DNA of 64,000 nt from JAODBJ01 sp963782465. GTDB lineage: Bacteria; Actinomycetota; Acidimicrobiia; IMCC26256; PALSA-610. Made by a program: the position numbers and the translations under genes. This document shows, one piece after another, positions 34,053 through 42,808 of the stretch. How positions within the stretch are numbered: the first letter of the stretch is position 1; each line of letters starts with the position of its first letter. The notes under the pieces are model-generated. The model worked only from the letters and a program-made list of their open reading frames with translations, was not told the origin of the DNA and did no database searches. The stretch spans positions 682,001 to 746,000 of the forward strand of contig CAWAJR010000003.1 in the NCBI GenBank assembly GCA_963782465.1. Direction: 5' to 3'.

Positions 34053-34343
34053 TCAGAGCCTGCCGAAAGCGGCCGCATTTTCTCTCCGTGTGATGGCGGC
34101 AGCCACTTGCGGCTTCGCGCGTCGGAACCACGCCCACAAGACGACCAAGTAGAGCGGACCGAAGAAAAAGAACGCCAATACGACGAGCGCGACCCAAGCC
34201 GGTTGAGACAGAGGCGAGGCTTGCCTGAATGCCCACTCTGGCAAGGCTCGAATGTCGTCGATCGCCCACCAAGCGCTCGATACGAGCACGACGAAGATCG
34301 CTAGGAAGACAAGGATCCCGAGCTCGACGGCGGCCAACTGCAC
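34053..34343 (-). CDS. small two-helix membrane protein
   Basis: The 96-residue protein has a hydrophobic N-terminus (VELGILVFLAIFVVLVSSAWW), a short loop, and a second helix WVALVVLAFFFFGPLYLVVLWAW followed by basic residues. The arrangement resembles the PLDc_N-type or superinfection-immunity-like small membrane proteins, but the match is weak. The start is a GTG at 34343 without a clear ribosome binding site. It lies in the island. Confidence 0.6.
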   Translation of the reverse strand: MQLAAVELGILVFLAIFVVLVSSAWWAIDDIRALPEWAFRQASPLSQPAWVALVVLAFFFFGPLYLVVLWAWFRRAKPQVAAAITRRENAAAFGRL

Positions 34344-34711
34344 GACCGCAGTCTCGCATGTCGCGTCGCTTCCTGCTCCTGAACTTCACCCGCGTCCAAC
34401 GTCAGGGAAAGGGGCGAGGCGCTGAGGTAGGCGCGGGACCGTCGGGTGGCGCCGCCGCGTCGGCTCTATCGAGTCCGGCATATCCGGACGCTGCCTGTGC
34501 GACCTCGGGCGCAAGGCGGCCGTGCGATTTGGCGAGCCGGGACCGTATGCAGATCTGTTCGAAGGCACCCGGGAGCCGCGTCCTGGATCGCCGATGCATC
34601 GGTGTGCACTCGATTGGGAACTCGGACGGAGCCGAATGCGTTCGTGCACGATCACGATTCGCGCGGCGGCTTGCAGAGTCCGTACAGGGTTGCGATCGCC
34701 ACCGTTGCGAA

Positions 34712-35224
34712 ATGACCACGAGTGACGATGCGGCCGCGCGGCATCCTGTTCGCACTGTGACGGACGCGATCGACCTCTACCGCCGACTCGAAGTCGCGCT
34801 GAACGAAGCCGACTGGCTCGCGTTCAGTGCTAACCCCGAACGCCGTGAGACGGTGCTGAGGTTTGAAGTTCGAACGCTTCCTGCCGGAGACGGTGACGCC
34901 GAGCGTTCCATCATCGACCTGAGACTCCACGGCATCACGAGAATCGCCGCATCGCTTCGACTCGGCACCTGGGACGACCGAACGGCCGTGGTCGTACCAC
35001 AGGCGCTCAGCGACCTCTCGGGCGCCGTCGCCTGGTTCGGCGGCCAACCGATCTACGGCTGGGACTTCTTCGACCTCGACGATGAGCACTGGGCACGATG
35101 GCGGGACCGAATCAGCATCGACACCCGCTGGGCGTCGCCCGAAGCGCCACACTCGCTCGACGTCTTCCAGGAAAGCTCGCCATATGGGCGGCGACACCTC
35201 GACCTGCGCCTCTGGTTCACGTAG
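34712..35224 (+). CDS. island hypothetical protein (170 aa)
   Basis: From ATG 34712 the frame has normal protein-like composition: VTDAIDLYRRLEVALNEADW, RSIIDLRLHGITRIAASLRL, and a Trp- and Asp-rich second half with GWDFFDLDDEHWARWRDR. Sequence upstream in the same frame looks non-coding, which supports this start, although no Shine-Dalgarno is clear. I do not recognise the family. A GTAGCT-TTC-AGCTAC hairpin covers its stop codon at 35221-35235. Confidence 0.6.
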   Translation: MTTSDDAAARHPVRTVTDAIDLYRRLEVALNEADWLAFSANPERRETVLRFEVRTLPAGDGDAERSIIDLRLHGITRIAASLRLGTWDDRTAVVVPQALSDLSGAVAWFGGQPIYGWDFFDLDDEHWARWRDRISIDTRWASPEAPHSLDVFQESSPYGRRHLDLRLWFT

Positions 35225-35239
35225 CTTTCAGCTACCGAC

Positions 35240-35383
35240 GTGCACGGACAACCACTCGACCTCGACGAGCTCGCAGCAGCCGCACGACGGTGGTGGGATG
35301 CGATGTACCGCGGCGATCCGAGGACCAGGACGAGCGGCATCGTGCCCGCGGGCGAGTGGCACCCACCGGAGCCGGACGCCTGA
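35240..35383 (+). CDS. possible 47-residue small protein
   Basis: GTG at 35240 opens a frame encoding HGQPLDLDELAAAARRWWDA and then MYRGDPRTRTSGIVPAGEWH, ending at TGA 35383. The LDLDEL start resembles small phage-type proteins, and the composition is protein-like, but the start lacks a ribosome binding site. The rest of the gap to the right island repeat shows nothing else. Confidence 0.3.
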   Translation: MHGQPLDLDELAAAARRWWDAMYRGDPRTRTSGIVPAGEWHPPEPDA

Positions 35384-35628
35384 GCGCAAACGAGCGGCCC
35401 GCCGCCGCAAACGGTGATCGCCGATGATCGATGGTTTCCACCGCACGGATCACGCGTCAAATGCCCACGATGCACGTTGCCCTCCGCGGCCGTGCTCGCC
35501 CGTGCAACGACGACAAGCACGAACGGCCGCACACGATGGACGCAGATTCCCTCGCGTGGCAACGAAACATTCCGACGCTTTGGTTTAGGGCTCGACGCGA
35601 CGCAGGCCCCGCGTTGCGACCTGATGTC

Positions 35629-36852
35629 TCACTTGATGAGCTTGATGATGTTGAACATCGGCAGGTAGAGCGAGATGACCATGCCGCCGACCGCGCCACC
35701 CATGACGACGATGAGCAACGGCTCGATGAGCGAGGTCAACGCGTCGACGGTCGCCTCGACTTCCTGGTCGTAGAAGTCGGCGATCTTGTCGAGCATCTCG
35801 TCGAGGGCGCCGGTCTCTTCGCCGACCGACATCATCTGCACGACCATCGGCGGGATCACCTCGTGTTCTTCGAGGCGGTGCGCGAGCGACTCACCGTTCT
35901 TCACACCTTGTTGGGTGTCGAGCACGGCGGTCGCGACCACGTTGTTGCCGCACGTGTCGGCGACGATGTCGAGCGATTCGAGGATCGGCACACCGGAACG
36001 CACCAGCGCGCTCAGCGTGCGGGAGAAACGCGCCAGTGCCGTCTTGCGTACGAGGACGCCCATCACCGGGACGCGCAGCTTGATCGCGTCCCACTTCTTG
36101 CGGCCTTCGTCGGTGGCGATCCACTTGCGGAAGGCGAACACCAGCGCCGCTTCACCGCCGAAGATCAACCACCAGAGACTGCGCAACAACTTCGACACGT
36201 TGATCAGGAACTGCGTCGGCGCCGGCAACTTGCCGCCGAGTTGCGTGTACAGGCCCTGGAACATCGGGATGATGAACAGGAGCATCGCGGTCACGATGCA
36301 CAGCACGAGGACGGCGACGACCGCCGGGTAGGTCATCGCCGACTTCACCTTGCGGCGCAGTTCGACCTGCTTCTCGATCGTGGTCGCGAGCCGCTGCAGC
36401 ACGGAGTCGAGGACACCGCCGGTCTCGCCGGAGCGCACCATCGACACGTAGAGCCGGCTGAACGCCTTCGGGTGACGGGCCATCGCGGCCGACAACGACG
36501 AACCCTTCTCGACATCGATCCGCACCTGGTTCGCGATGTCGGCGAGCGCCTTGTTCTCGGTCTGCTCGGCGAGGATGTTCAACGAGCGCAGGAGGGAGAG
36601 GCCGGAGTTGATCATCGTCGCGAACTGGCGGGAGAAGACCGCGACGTCCTTCAGCTTCACCCGGCCCGACAACCCGGGGATGTGAATTTCCTTCTGCAAC
36701 GAGCCTTTCGACTGTTGCTGCTGGATGTCGATCGGGACGTAGCCCATCTCGCGCAGCTTCGAGACGACGAGCTGCGAGTTGTCGGCCTCGAGCGAGCCTT
36801 GTACGACCTTGCCTTGGCGGTCGCGGACCTTGTAGGTAAAGGTGTCAGCCAT
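35629..36852 (-). CDS. pilC: type IV pilus platform protein PilC
   Basis: PilC is the inner-membrane platform turned by PilB and PilT. The 407-residue protein has two GspF domains. The first has VFSRQFATMINSGLSLLRSL and MVRSGETGGVLDSVLQRLA, the second has RFSRTLSALVRSGVPILESL and MMSVGEETGALDEMLDKIAD, with three or four membrane helices between and after. The ATG at 36852 is four bases after pilT. The last eight codons (FNIIKLIK) are those duplicated at 31981-32006, so an element appears to have entered at this gene end without breaking it. Confidence 0.95.
   Translation of the reverse strand: MADTFTYKVRDRQGKVVQGSLEADNSQLVVSKLREMGYVPIDIQQQQSKGSLQKEIHIPGLSGRVKLKDVAVFSRQFATMINSGLSLLRSLNILAEQTENKALADIANQVRIDVEKGSSLSAAMARHPKAFSRLYVSMVRSGETGGVLDSVLQRLATTIEKQVELRRKVKSAMTYPAVVAVLVLCIVTAMLLFIIPMFQGLYTQLGGKLPAPTQFLINVSKLLRSLWWLIFGGEAALVFAFRKWIATDEGRKKWDAIKLRVPVMGVLVRKTALARFSRTLSALVRSGVPILESLDIVADTCGNNVVATAVLDTQQGVKNGESLAHRLEEHEVIPPMVVQMMSVGEETGALDEMLDKIADFYDQEVEATVDALTSLIEPLLIVVMGGAVGGMVISLYLPMFNIIKLIK
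35631..35656 (+). repeat. right att-like repeat at the pilC 3' end
   Basis: This is the partner of 31981-32006, identical at 25 of 26 bases and in the same orientation. It forms the last codons of the intact pilC gene. Together the two bound an island of about 3.65 kb. Confidence 0.7.
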
Positions 36853-36856
36853 CGCC

Positions 36857-38398
36857 TCAGCCGTTCATCATTCGCCGCATGTCTTCCTCGTTGGCGCACC
36901 GTTCGAGCGCGTCGTCGAGGGAGATCTTCCCGGCGCGCACCAGTTGCGCGAGCGACATGTCCATGGTGACCATGCCGTACTTCCCGCCCGCCTGGAGCAT
37001 CGAATAGATCTGGTGGACTTTCGCCTCGCGTACGAGGTTGCGGATCGCCGGTGTCGCGACGAGCACTTCGCACACGGCGAGGCGGCTCTGCCCGTCGAGC
37101 CCGGGAACGAGCTGCTGGGTGCAGATCCCTTGCAGTGCGGATGCGAGCTGCACGCGGATCTGCTGTTGCTGGTGCGCGGGGAACACGTCGATGATGCGGT
37201 CGATCGACTGCGGCGCGTCCTGCGTGTGCAGGGTCGCGAACACGAGGTGGCCGGTTTCCGCCGCGGTCAGCGCGGTCGAGATCGTTTCGAGGTCGCGCAT
37301 TTCGCCGACGAGGATCACGTCGGGGTCCTGGCGCAGCACATGCTTCAACACGTTGGCGAACGAGTGGGTGTCTTCGCCGACTTCACGCTGGTTGACCAAC
37401 GAACGCTTGTGGGAGTGCAGGAACTCGATCGGGTCCTCGACGGTCATGATGTGCACCGCACGGTCGCGGTTCACGATGTCGACCAGCGAGGCGAGCGTCG
37501 TGCTCTTCCCGGAACCGGTCGGGCCGGTCACGAGGATCAAGCCGCGCGGCAGGTTCGCCCACGTCTTGACCGCCGGCGGGATCCCGAGCCGATCGAAGTC
37601 GACGATCTCGTAGGGGATCACACGCATCACGCAGCCGACGCTGTCGCGCTGCAGGAACACGTTCATACGGAACCGGCTCTTGCCCGGCAACGTGTAACTC
37701 GTGTCGAGTTCCAGCTCCGCTTCGAACTTCTCCCGCTGCTTCTGGCTGATGATCGAATAGACCATCTGGCGGATCTGCGAACCGTTCAACACCGGGTAGT
37801 CGCCGATCGAGCGCAGGTCGCCGTGCACCCGCACCACCGGCGGTGAATTGGCCGTGAGGTGCAAGTCGGAACCGCGGAACTGCAACACGTGCTCGAGCAG
37901 GTCGTTGATCGAGAGCTCGTCGGTCCGCGCCGCCGACGACGGCGCCGGCTCGTCACCGGTCGGCACACCGAACACCATGTCGATCGCCTGCAGCAGTTCG
38001 GCCCGGTCGGCGACTGCGGGGATGATCTCGTACCCGGTCGCCTGCCCCACCGCCGCCAGCGCCGCGTCGTCGGCCGGTTCCGCGAACGCGACCACCAACT
38101 TGTGGCCCTCGAAGTCGACTGCGAGCGCCAAATGCTGGCGGGCCAGGCCCTCGGGGACCAGCAGCGGCGCCTCGTGGTGCAACGGCGTGTCGAGGAAATC
38201 GATGAACCGGATACCGAGGCTGTCGGCCAGCGCCGCGGTCAGGTCCTTCGCACCGACCAGCCGCCGCTCCATCAACAAGGCCGGCAACGGCTGGTTCGTA
38301 CGGGCGCACTCCTCGAGCGCCGCCTCCAGCACGTCGCGACCGAGCACATGCCGATCGACCAGGGTCTCACCAAACCGTCGCGCTTGACTCGCCAGCAT
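36857..38398 (-). CDS. pilT: PilT-type pilus retraction ATPase with N-terminal extension
   Basis: The 513-residue protein joins a degenerate T2SSE_N/MshEN-like domain (residues 1 to about 145) to a PilT motor. Walker A is TGPTGSGKST at 291-300. The Asp box HIMTVEDPIEFLH, Walker B DVILVGEMRDLETI and the PilT signature GHLVFATLHTQDAPQSIDRI follow. Canonical PilT lacks the extension. Its two MshEN repeats have lost the Leu-Gly and Gln positions used for cyclic di-GMP binding. ATG at 38398 has GGAG eight bases upstream; longer readings continue into a divergent promoter region. It is co-transcribed with pilC. Confidence 0.92.
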   Translation of the reverse strand: MLASQARRFGETLVDRHVLGRDVLEAALEECARTNQPLPALLMERRLVGAKDLTAALADSLGIRFIDFLDTPLHHEAPLLVPEGLARQHLALAVDFEGHKLVVAFAEPADDAALAAVGQATGYEIIPAVADRAELLQAIDMVFGVPTGDEPAPSSAARTDELSINDLLEHVLQFRGSDLHLTANSPPVVRVHGDLRSIGDYPVLNGSQIRQMVYSIISQKQREKFEAELELDTSYTLPGKSRFRMNVFLQRDSVGCVMRVIPYEIVDFDRLGIPPAVKTWANLPRGLILVTGPTGSGKSTTLASLVDIVNRDRAVHIMTVEDPIEFLHSHKRSLVNQREVGEDTHSFANVLKHVLRQDPDVILVGEMRDLETISTALTAAETGHLVFATLHTQDAPQSIDRIIDVFPAHQQQQIRVQLASALQGICTQQLVPGLDGQSRLAVCEVLVATPAIRNLVREAKVHQIYSMLQAGGKYGMVTMDMSLAQLVRAGKISLDDALERCANEEDMRRMMNG

Positions 38399-38566
38399 GC
38401 ATCCAGCTCCAGAGATACGGGTCCAGATGCGATATCGGCCACATTCCGTGGTTGCTGTAGCGATCGTCACGTTTGCCGGCCGGCACGGGCCGGGCCGCGC
38501 GCGGTTCGCGGGGCCGCGGCGCCCTACGTTCGCGTGCGGTACGGACTGCGATCCGCGGAGCGACCG

Positions 38567-39985
38567 ATGCCGCCGCGTGCCTCCTCCCTCAGGGCGATGA
38601 CGACGGGCCGTCTCGGCCTCGTTCGCGCCGCCGGGGCCGTCTTCGTCCTCAACGTCGCCCTCCGCGGTGTCTTCGTCGCCCTCACGCACGGGCCGCAACG
38701 GTCCGACTTCGCTTTCTACCTGCGGTCGGCCCGGCTCCTCGCCGAAGGCCGCGGCTACCAGCTCCAGGGCCATCCCACTGCCTTCTGGCCCGTCGGCTGG
38801 CCCCTCTTCCTGTCGGCCGTGTTCCGCGTGTTCGGGTCGACGGTGACGGTCGGCTTGACCGCGCAGGTGCTCCTCATGTCGGCGGTCGCGGTCATGATCC
38901 TGCTCACGGGTGCACGCGCCTTCGGTCTGCGTGCCGGGACGGTGGCTGCGCTCGCCTGGACGCTGTTGCCGTCGACGTGGACGTGGACCGCCGTCGTCGG
39001 GACGGAACCGCTGTTCACCTTGCTCTGCGTGAGCGCCCTGTACTTCGCGTTGCGGCTCGAAGGATGGCGCCGGGCCGTGGTCGTCGGTGTGGTCGTCGGC
39101 GCGGCCTGCTGGGTGCGACCGACCGTCATCTTCTTCCCGCTCGCGCTCGGCGTGGCCGACGCCGCGATCAGCCGCCGGCTCGTACGACCGCTGGCGATGA
39201 CCGCGGCCACGACGATGGCGATGCTGCTCACGATCGCGCCGCTCACCATCTGGAACGACGTGCGATTCCACGAGCTGATCCCGGTCTCGACCAACGGCGG
39301 CCAGGAATTGTGGCAGGGCACCCGGACCGACGGCGGCTACTACTGGCCGAAGACCACGGCCCGGAACCCGCTGCTCACCGACACGGGAGAAGCGCAGGAC
39401 GCTGCCGGCCGCCACCTCTTCTTCGAGTACGTGACGCACCAGCCGGCCCGGTTCGTGACCCACATCCCCATCAAGTGGGTCAACCTGTACCGCAGCGACG
39501 CCAGCGGGTGGGGGTGGCTGCGCGGGTCCCACGGCGGCCTCGCCTCGTGGGTTCGACTCCCCCGCGCGATCTCGACCTGGTTGTACCGCGCCCTGATGGC
39601 GCTGGCGGTGTTCGGGGCCGTACGAGGGTGGCGCCGAGCGCGCGCGCCGACGGTCGTGCTCGGCGCGTTCGTCGTCTACTACACCGCGGTCTTCTCGGTC
39701 TTCCCCGTCTCCGACCGGTTCCGTTTCCCGATGATGCCCGTCTTCGCGATGTTCGCCGGTGTCGCGCTGGTGGCGGTGTTCGACACCTACGCGACGACGC
39801 GGAAGATCTCTTCGAGGCAGGTGTCGCCGCGGGCGACCTTGCGCAGGCCGTCGGACTTGAGCGACAGCATGCCCTGCATGATCGCGGCCTTCTGGATGTC
39901 TTCGGTGGAACGACGCTCGATGATCAGCCGCTCGATCTCCTCGCTCAGCAACATCACCTCATGGAGCGCGAACCGGCCCCGGTAA
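38567..39985 (+). CDS. GT39-like membrane glycosyltransferase
   Basis: The protein has about 10 membrane helices and the pattern of GT39/ArnT-type transferases that move sugar from a lipid carrier to an exported target. RSDFAFYLRSARLLAEGRGY and GHPTAFWPVGWPLFLSAVFR form the first loop, with helices to FRFPMMPVFAMFAGVALVAV. ATG at 38567 has GGAG six bases upstream. The frame does not stop until 39985 and so overlaps the convergent pilB by 199 bases; the last 65 or so residues look like an antisense reading, so the true end may be near 39790. Its place between pilT and pilB suggests pilin glycosylation, which is inference. Confidence 0.75.
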   Translation: MPPRASSLRAMTTGRLGLVRAAGAVFVLNVALRGVFVALTHGPQRSDFAFYLRSARLLAEGRGYQLQGHPTAFWPVGWPLFLSAVFRVFGSTVTVGLTAQVLLMSAVAVMILLTGARAFGLRAGTVAALAWTLLPSTWTWTAVVGTEPLFTLLCVSALYFALRLEGWRRAVVVGVVVGAACWVRPTVIFFPLALGVADAAISRRLVRPLAMTAATTMAMLLTIAPLTIWNDVRFHELIPVSTNGGQELWQGTRTDGGYYWPKTTARNPLLTDTGEAQDAAGRHLFFEYVTHQPARFVTHIPIKWVNLYRSDASGWGWLRGSHGGLASWVRLPRAISTWLYRALMALAVFGAVRGWRRARAPTVVLGAFVVYYTAVFSVFPVSDRFRFPMMPVFAMFAGVALVAVFDTYATTRKISSRQVSPRATLRRPSDLSDSMPCMIAAFWMSSVERRSMISRSISSLSNITSWSANRPR

Positions 39986-41469
39986 CCCGTACGGCCACAC
40001 GCCGAGCACCCGACCGCCCGGTACAACGTCGGCCACTCCCCGCCCGTCAGCTGTTCCATCGGCCAGCCCGCCTCGTTCAGCTCGAACTCGCTCGGCTGGT
40101 ACTCCTCCTTGCACTTGTCGCACAAGCGGCGCGCGAGCCGCTGCGCGACCACACAGTCGAGCGCGCTCGTCACCAGGAACGGCTCGACGCCCATCTCGAC
40201 CATGCGCAGCGGGGTCGACGCCGCATCGTTGGTGTGCAACGTCGAGAGCACCAAGTGGCCGGTGAGCGCGGCTTCGATCGCGATCACCGACGTTTCCCGG
40301 TCGCGGATCTCACCGACGAGCACGATGTCGGGGTCGGCGCGCAAGATCGAACGCAACGCCGACGCGAACGTCAACCCCGCCTTCGGGTTCACCTGCACCT
40401 GGTTGATCCCCGCCAGCCGGTACTCGACCGGGTCCTCGACGGTGATGATGTTGCGGTCGGGTTCGTTGATCGTGTTGAGCGCGGCGTAGAGCGTGGTCGA
40501 CTTCCCGGAACCGGTCGGCCCCGTCACGAGGATGGCGCCGTACGGCTTGCGGTACGACGTCTGGAACCGGTCGAGGGTCTCGGGCAGGAAGCCGAGATCT
40601 TCGAGGCGCATGAGCGCCTGCCCCTTGTCGAGGATGCGCATCACGATCTTCTCGCCGTACACCGTGGGCAGCGTCGCGACACGCAGGTCGATCGGCCGGC
40701 CGCCGATCTTGATCCCGATCCGGCCGTCCTGGGGGATGCGCCGTTCCGCGATGTTGATGTCGGCCATCACCTTCAGGCGGCTGATCACGCCGTTCTGGAT
40801 GCTGCGGGGCGAGCGCATCACCTCGTGCAGCACGCCGTCGATGCGGAACCGGATACGCAGGTCGGTCTCGGTCGGCTCGACGTGGATGTCGCTCGCGCGG
40901 TCGTTGACGGCCTGGTTGATGAGCAGGTTCACGAACTTGACGATCGGGGCGTCTTCGACGACCTGGTTGATCGCGCCGATGTCGGCGTCGTCGTCGCTCT
41001 CGTCGGCGGCGGCGGCGACCACCGCGTCGACGTCGCCTTCCATCCGGTAGAGGCGTTCGAGGGCTTCGTTGATCTGCGTCGCGGTCGCGACGACGGTCTT
41101 GATCTCGACCCCGGCGATCGCGCGGATGTCGTCCATCGCGAACACGTTCGACGGGTCCGACATCGCGACGACGAGCCGGCCGTCCTGCCAGGAGATCGGG
41201 ATCGCCTGGTAGCGCCGGGCGAGCGATTCCGACACCAGCGACGTGATCGACACGTCGAGCACGGTGTCGTTGAGGTCGATGAACTCGAGCCCGACCTGCC
41301 GCGCGAGGGCGCGCACGAGGTCGTCTTCGGAGACGGTGCCCGACTCGATGAGGAGCCGCCCGAGGGGTTTGCCGCTGCGCTCCTGCTCAGCCAGTGCCGC
41401 GTCGAGCTGCGCTTCCGTCAGGAAGCCTTCAGTGATCAGCAGCGCGCCAAGTGGCGTTCCGTCGGACAG
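39787..41469 (-). CDS. pilB: PilB-type pilus extension ATPase
   Basis: The 560-residue protein starts with an MshEN domain. Two repeats fit the cyclic di-GMP pattern: TPLGALLITEGFLTEAQLDA ending in AALAEQ, and KPLGRLLIESGTVSEDDLVR ending in ALARQ. The motor has GPTGSGKSTTLY, ITVEDPVEYRL, DIVLVGEIRDRETS and LVLSTLHTNDAAS. Four Cys in LCDKCKEEY and CSACGRTGYRGR bind zinc in this family. The only start near the domain is CTG at 41469, five bases after AAGGAGG, so either CTG is used or an ATG lost a base. Longer in-frame starts lie inside the DUF4388 gene. Confidence 0.94.
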   Translation of the reverse strand: MSDGTPLGALLITEGFLTEAQLDAALAEQERSGKPLGRLLIESGTVSEDDLVRALARQVGLEFIDLNDTVLDVSITSLVSESLARRYQAIPISWQDGRLVVAMSDPSNVFAMDDIRAIAGVEIKTVVATATQINEALERLYRMEGDVDAVVAAAADESDDDADIGAINQVVEDAPIVKFVNLLINQAVNDRASDIHVEPTETDLRIRFRIDGVLHEVMRSPRSIQNGVISRLKVMADINIAERRIPQDGRIGIKIGGRPIDLRVATLPTVYGEKIVMRILDKGQALMRLEDLGFLPETLDRFQTSYRKPYGAILVTGPTGSGKSTTLYAALNTINEPDRNIITVEDPVEYRLAGINQVQVNPKAGLTFASALRSILRADPDIVLVGEIRDRETSVIAIEAALTGHLVLSTLHTNDAASTPLRMVEMGVEPFLVTSALDCVVAQRLARRLCDKCKEEYQPSEFELNEAGWPMEQLTGGEWPTLYRAVGCSACGRTGYRGRFALHEVMLLSEEIERLIIERRSTEDIQKAAIMQGMLSLKSDGLRKVARGDTCLEEIFRVVA

Positions 41470-41515
41470 GGCAGCCTCCTTGCATCCGCGCCCACGGTCG
41501 GTGTGCGAGTCGGGC

Positions 41516-42583
41516 CTAGGTGTCACGCAGTGCGGAGAAGAGCCGGAGCAACGCACCGCGGTCGCGCGGGTCGCCCTCTTCGAGGTGACCGGCGCCCAGC
41601 GGGACGCCGTCGAGGTCGGCACCCGCCTCGGAAGCGAGTGCTTCCTCGGCCCCGGCCGTGTACGGCTCCATCGCGGCTTCGTCTTCTGCGCCCGCGAACG
41701 GGTCGGGCATTGGCGCCGCGGCCGGATCGGTCGCGGCCGCGGGCTCGCCGGCTTCCGGTGCCCCGGTGGCGGCTGCGTCGTCCGCGCCGTCGGTTCCGGC
41801 GTCGAGTGCCTCGTTGCCGGTGTGCTCGTCGAGCGCGTCGGCCTCTTCGCCGTCCTCGCCGTCGTGCGCTTCGGCGTCGGGCTCGACCGAGCCGGCAACG
41901 TCGGCGAGCATCGACGCGGCTTCGGCCGCGTCGATCGCGGCTTGGCCGTCGCCGGTGGGCTCGAGGGTGTCCGGCGATGTTTCGGGGAGGATCTCGACCG
42001 CGCCCATCTCGACGAGCCGCTTCAACGCGTTGCAGGTGTCGAGGACGCCGCGTTCGGTGTGGCGCATGACGTCGCGCACGGTGCGGTTGCCGTCGAGCGA
42101 CACGATGAGGCGCCACAGCGCCTGGTCGACGAGCACCGAGTCGGCGCCGAGCGCCGGGCAAAGGGCCGGTCGGGTGTCGAGCGACGGGATCACGAGCTGG
42201 ATCTCGCGCCACTCCCCGAGGAGGGCGTCGAGTGCCTCGACCGCTTCGTCGACGTCGACGGTGTGCTTGGCCGGCCACGCCGGCTCCTCGTCTACCGCGA
42301 AACGGAACGACCCGCTGGGCTGGCGGGCCAGCGTGAAGCACACGTCGACCAGCCGGGAGCCGAGCTCGTGCTCGCCCTCGACCGGGCCGGTGACGTCGCC
42401 GGATTCAGCCGCGCAGCAGCGGCCCTTGGTCAGGTAGACCCGTCCTTGCACCGAGCCGGCTTCGAGCCACAACGCGCCCGTCTTCTGCGACTGCGCGAGG
42501 AGGCCGAGCACCTCGGTGATTGAAAGTGTGTCGAATGTGCCTTGTAACACGCCCATTACCCCCATGTCCTCTGCGAGGTGCAT
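41516..42583 (-). CDS. PATAN (DUF4388) domain protein beside pilB
   Basis: The 355-residue protein opens with the DUF4388/PATAN signature GVLQGTFDTLSITEVLGLLA then QSQKTGALWLEAGSVQGRVY and LTKGRCCAAESGDVTG. A second region around DGNRTVRDVMRHTERGVLDT resembles the winged-helix-like tail found in such proteins. Residues from about 220 on are an acidic Ala/Glu/Asp-rich disordered tail. It lies directly upstream of pilB on the same strand. PATAN proteins in cyanobacteria and elsewhere regulate pili and signalling, so a role in controlling PilB is likely. Starts at 42583 and 42565 are both possible. Confidence 0.82.
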   Translation of the reverse strand: MHLAEDMGVMGVLQGTFDTLSITEVLGLLAQSQKTGALWLEAGSVQGRVYLTKGRCCAAESGDVTGPVEGEHELGSRLVDVCFTLARQPSGSFRFAVDEEPAWPAKHTVDVDEAVEALDALLGEWREIQLVIPSLDTRPALCPALGADSVLVDQALWRLIVSLDGNRTVRDVMRHTERGVLDTCNALKRLVEMGAVEILPETSPDTLEPTGDGQAAIDAAEAASMLADVAGSVEPDAEAHDGEDGEEADALDEHTGNEALDAGTDGADDAAATGAPEAGEPAAATDPAAAPMPDPFAGAEDEAAMEPYTAGAEEALASEAGADLDGVPLGAGHLEEGDPRDRGALLRLFSALRDT

Positions 42584-42792
42584 CGACCAGGGAACTGGTC
42601 ACCCTGAGTGATATTTCGGGCATGAGCACCACTATTTGTGGCAAACGGCACTCGCGGGGGCGGCGGAGCCCGGTCCGGCGGGTGACGTGGCCCGGGTCGG
42701 GCCGCCGGCGGCGTGGCGACCCCGGCGATCGCCGGACGTCTCCGCGGAGACGCATGGGAACGGATTCGAAGCGCCCGGTCGGCGAAGGTCGA

Positions 42793-42808
42793 CGTCCCCG
42801 CGGGGACG
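42793..42808. repeat. palindrome CGTCCCCGCGGGGACG, copy 1
   Basis: This 16-base perfect palindrome is flanked by A and CTT, and the same 20 bases recur at 43372-43391. A repeat this exact within one intergenic region may be a protein-binding site or a dispersed palindromic repeat. Confidence 0.5.

Noticed and set aside
33439..34152. Long open frames inside the island
   Set aside because: Composition on both strands is typical of GC-rich shadow frames, and one overlaps vapB and the small membrane protein.
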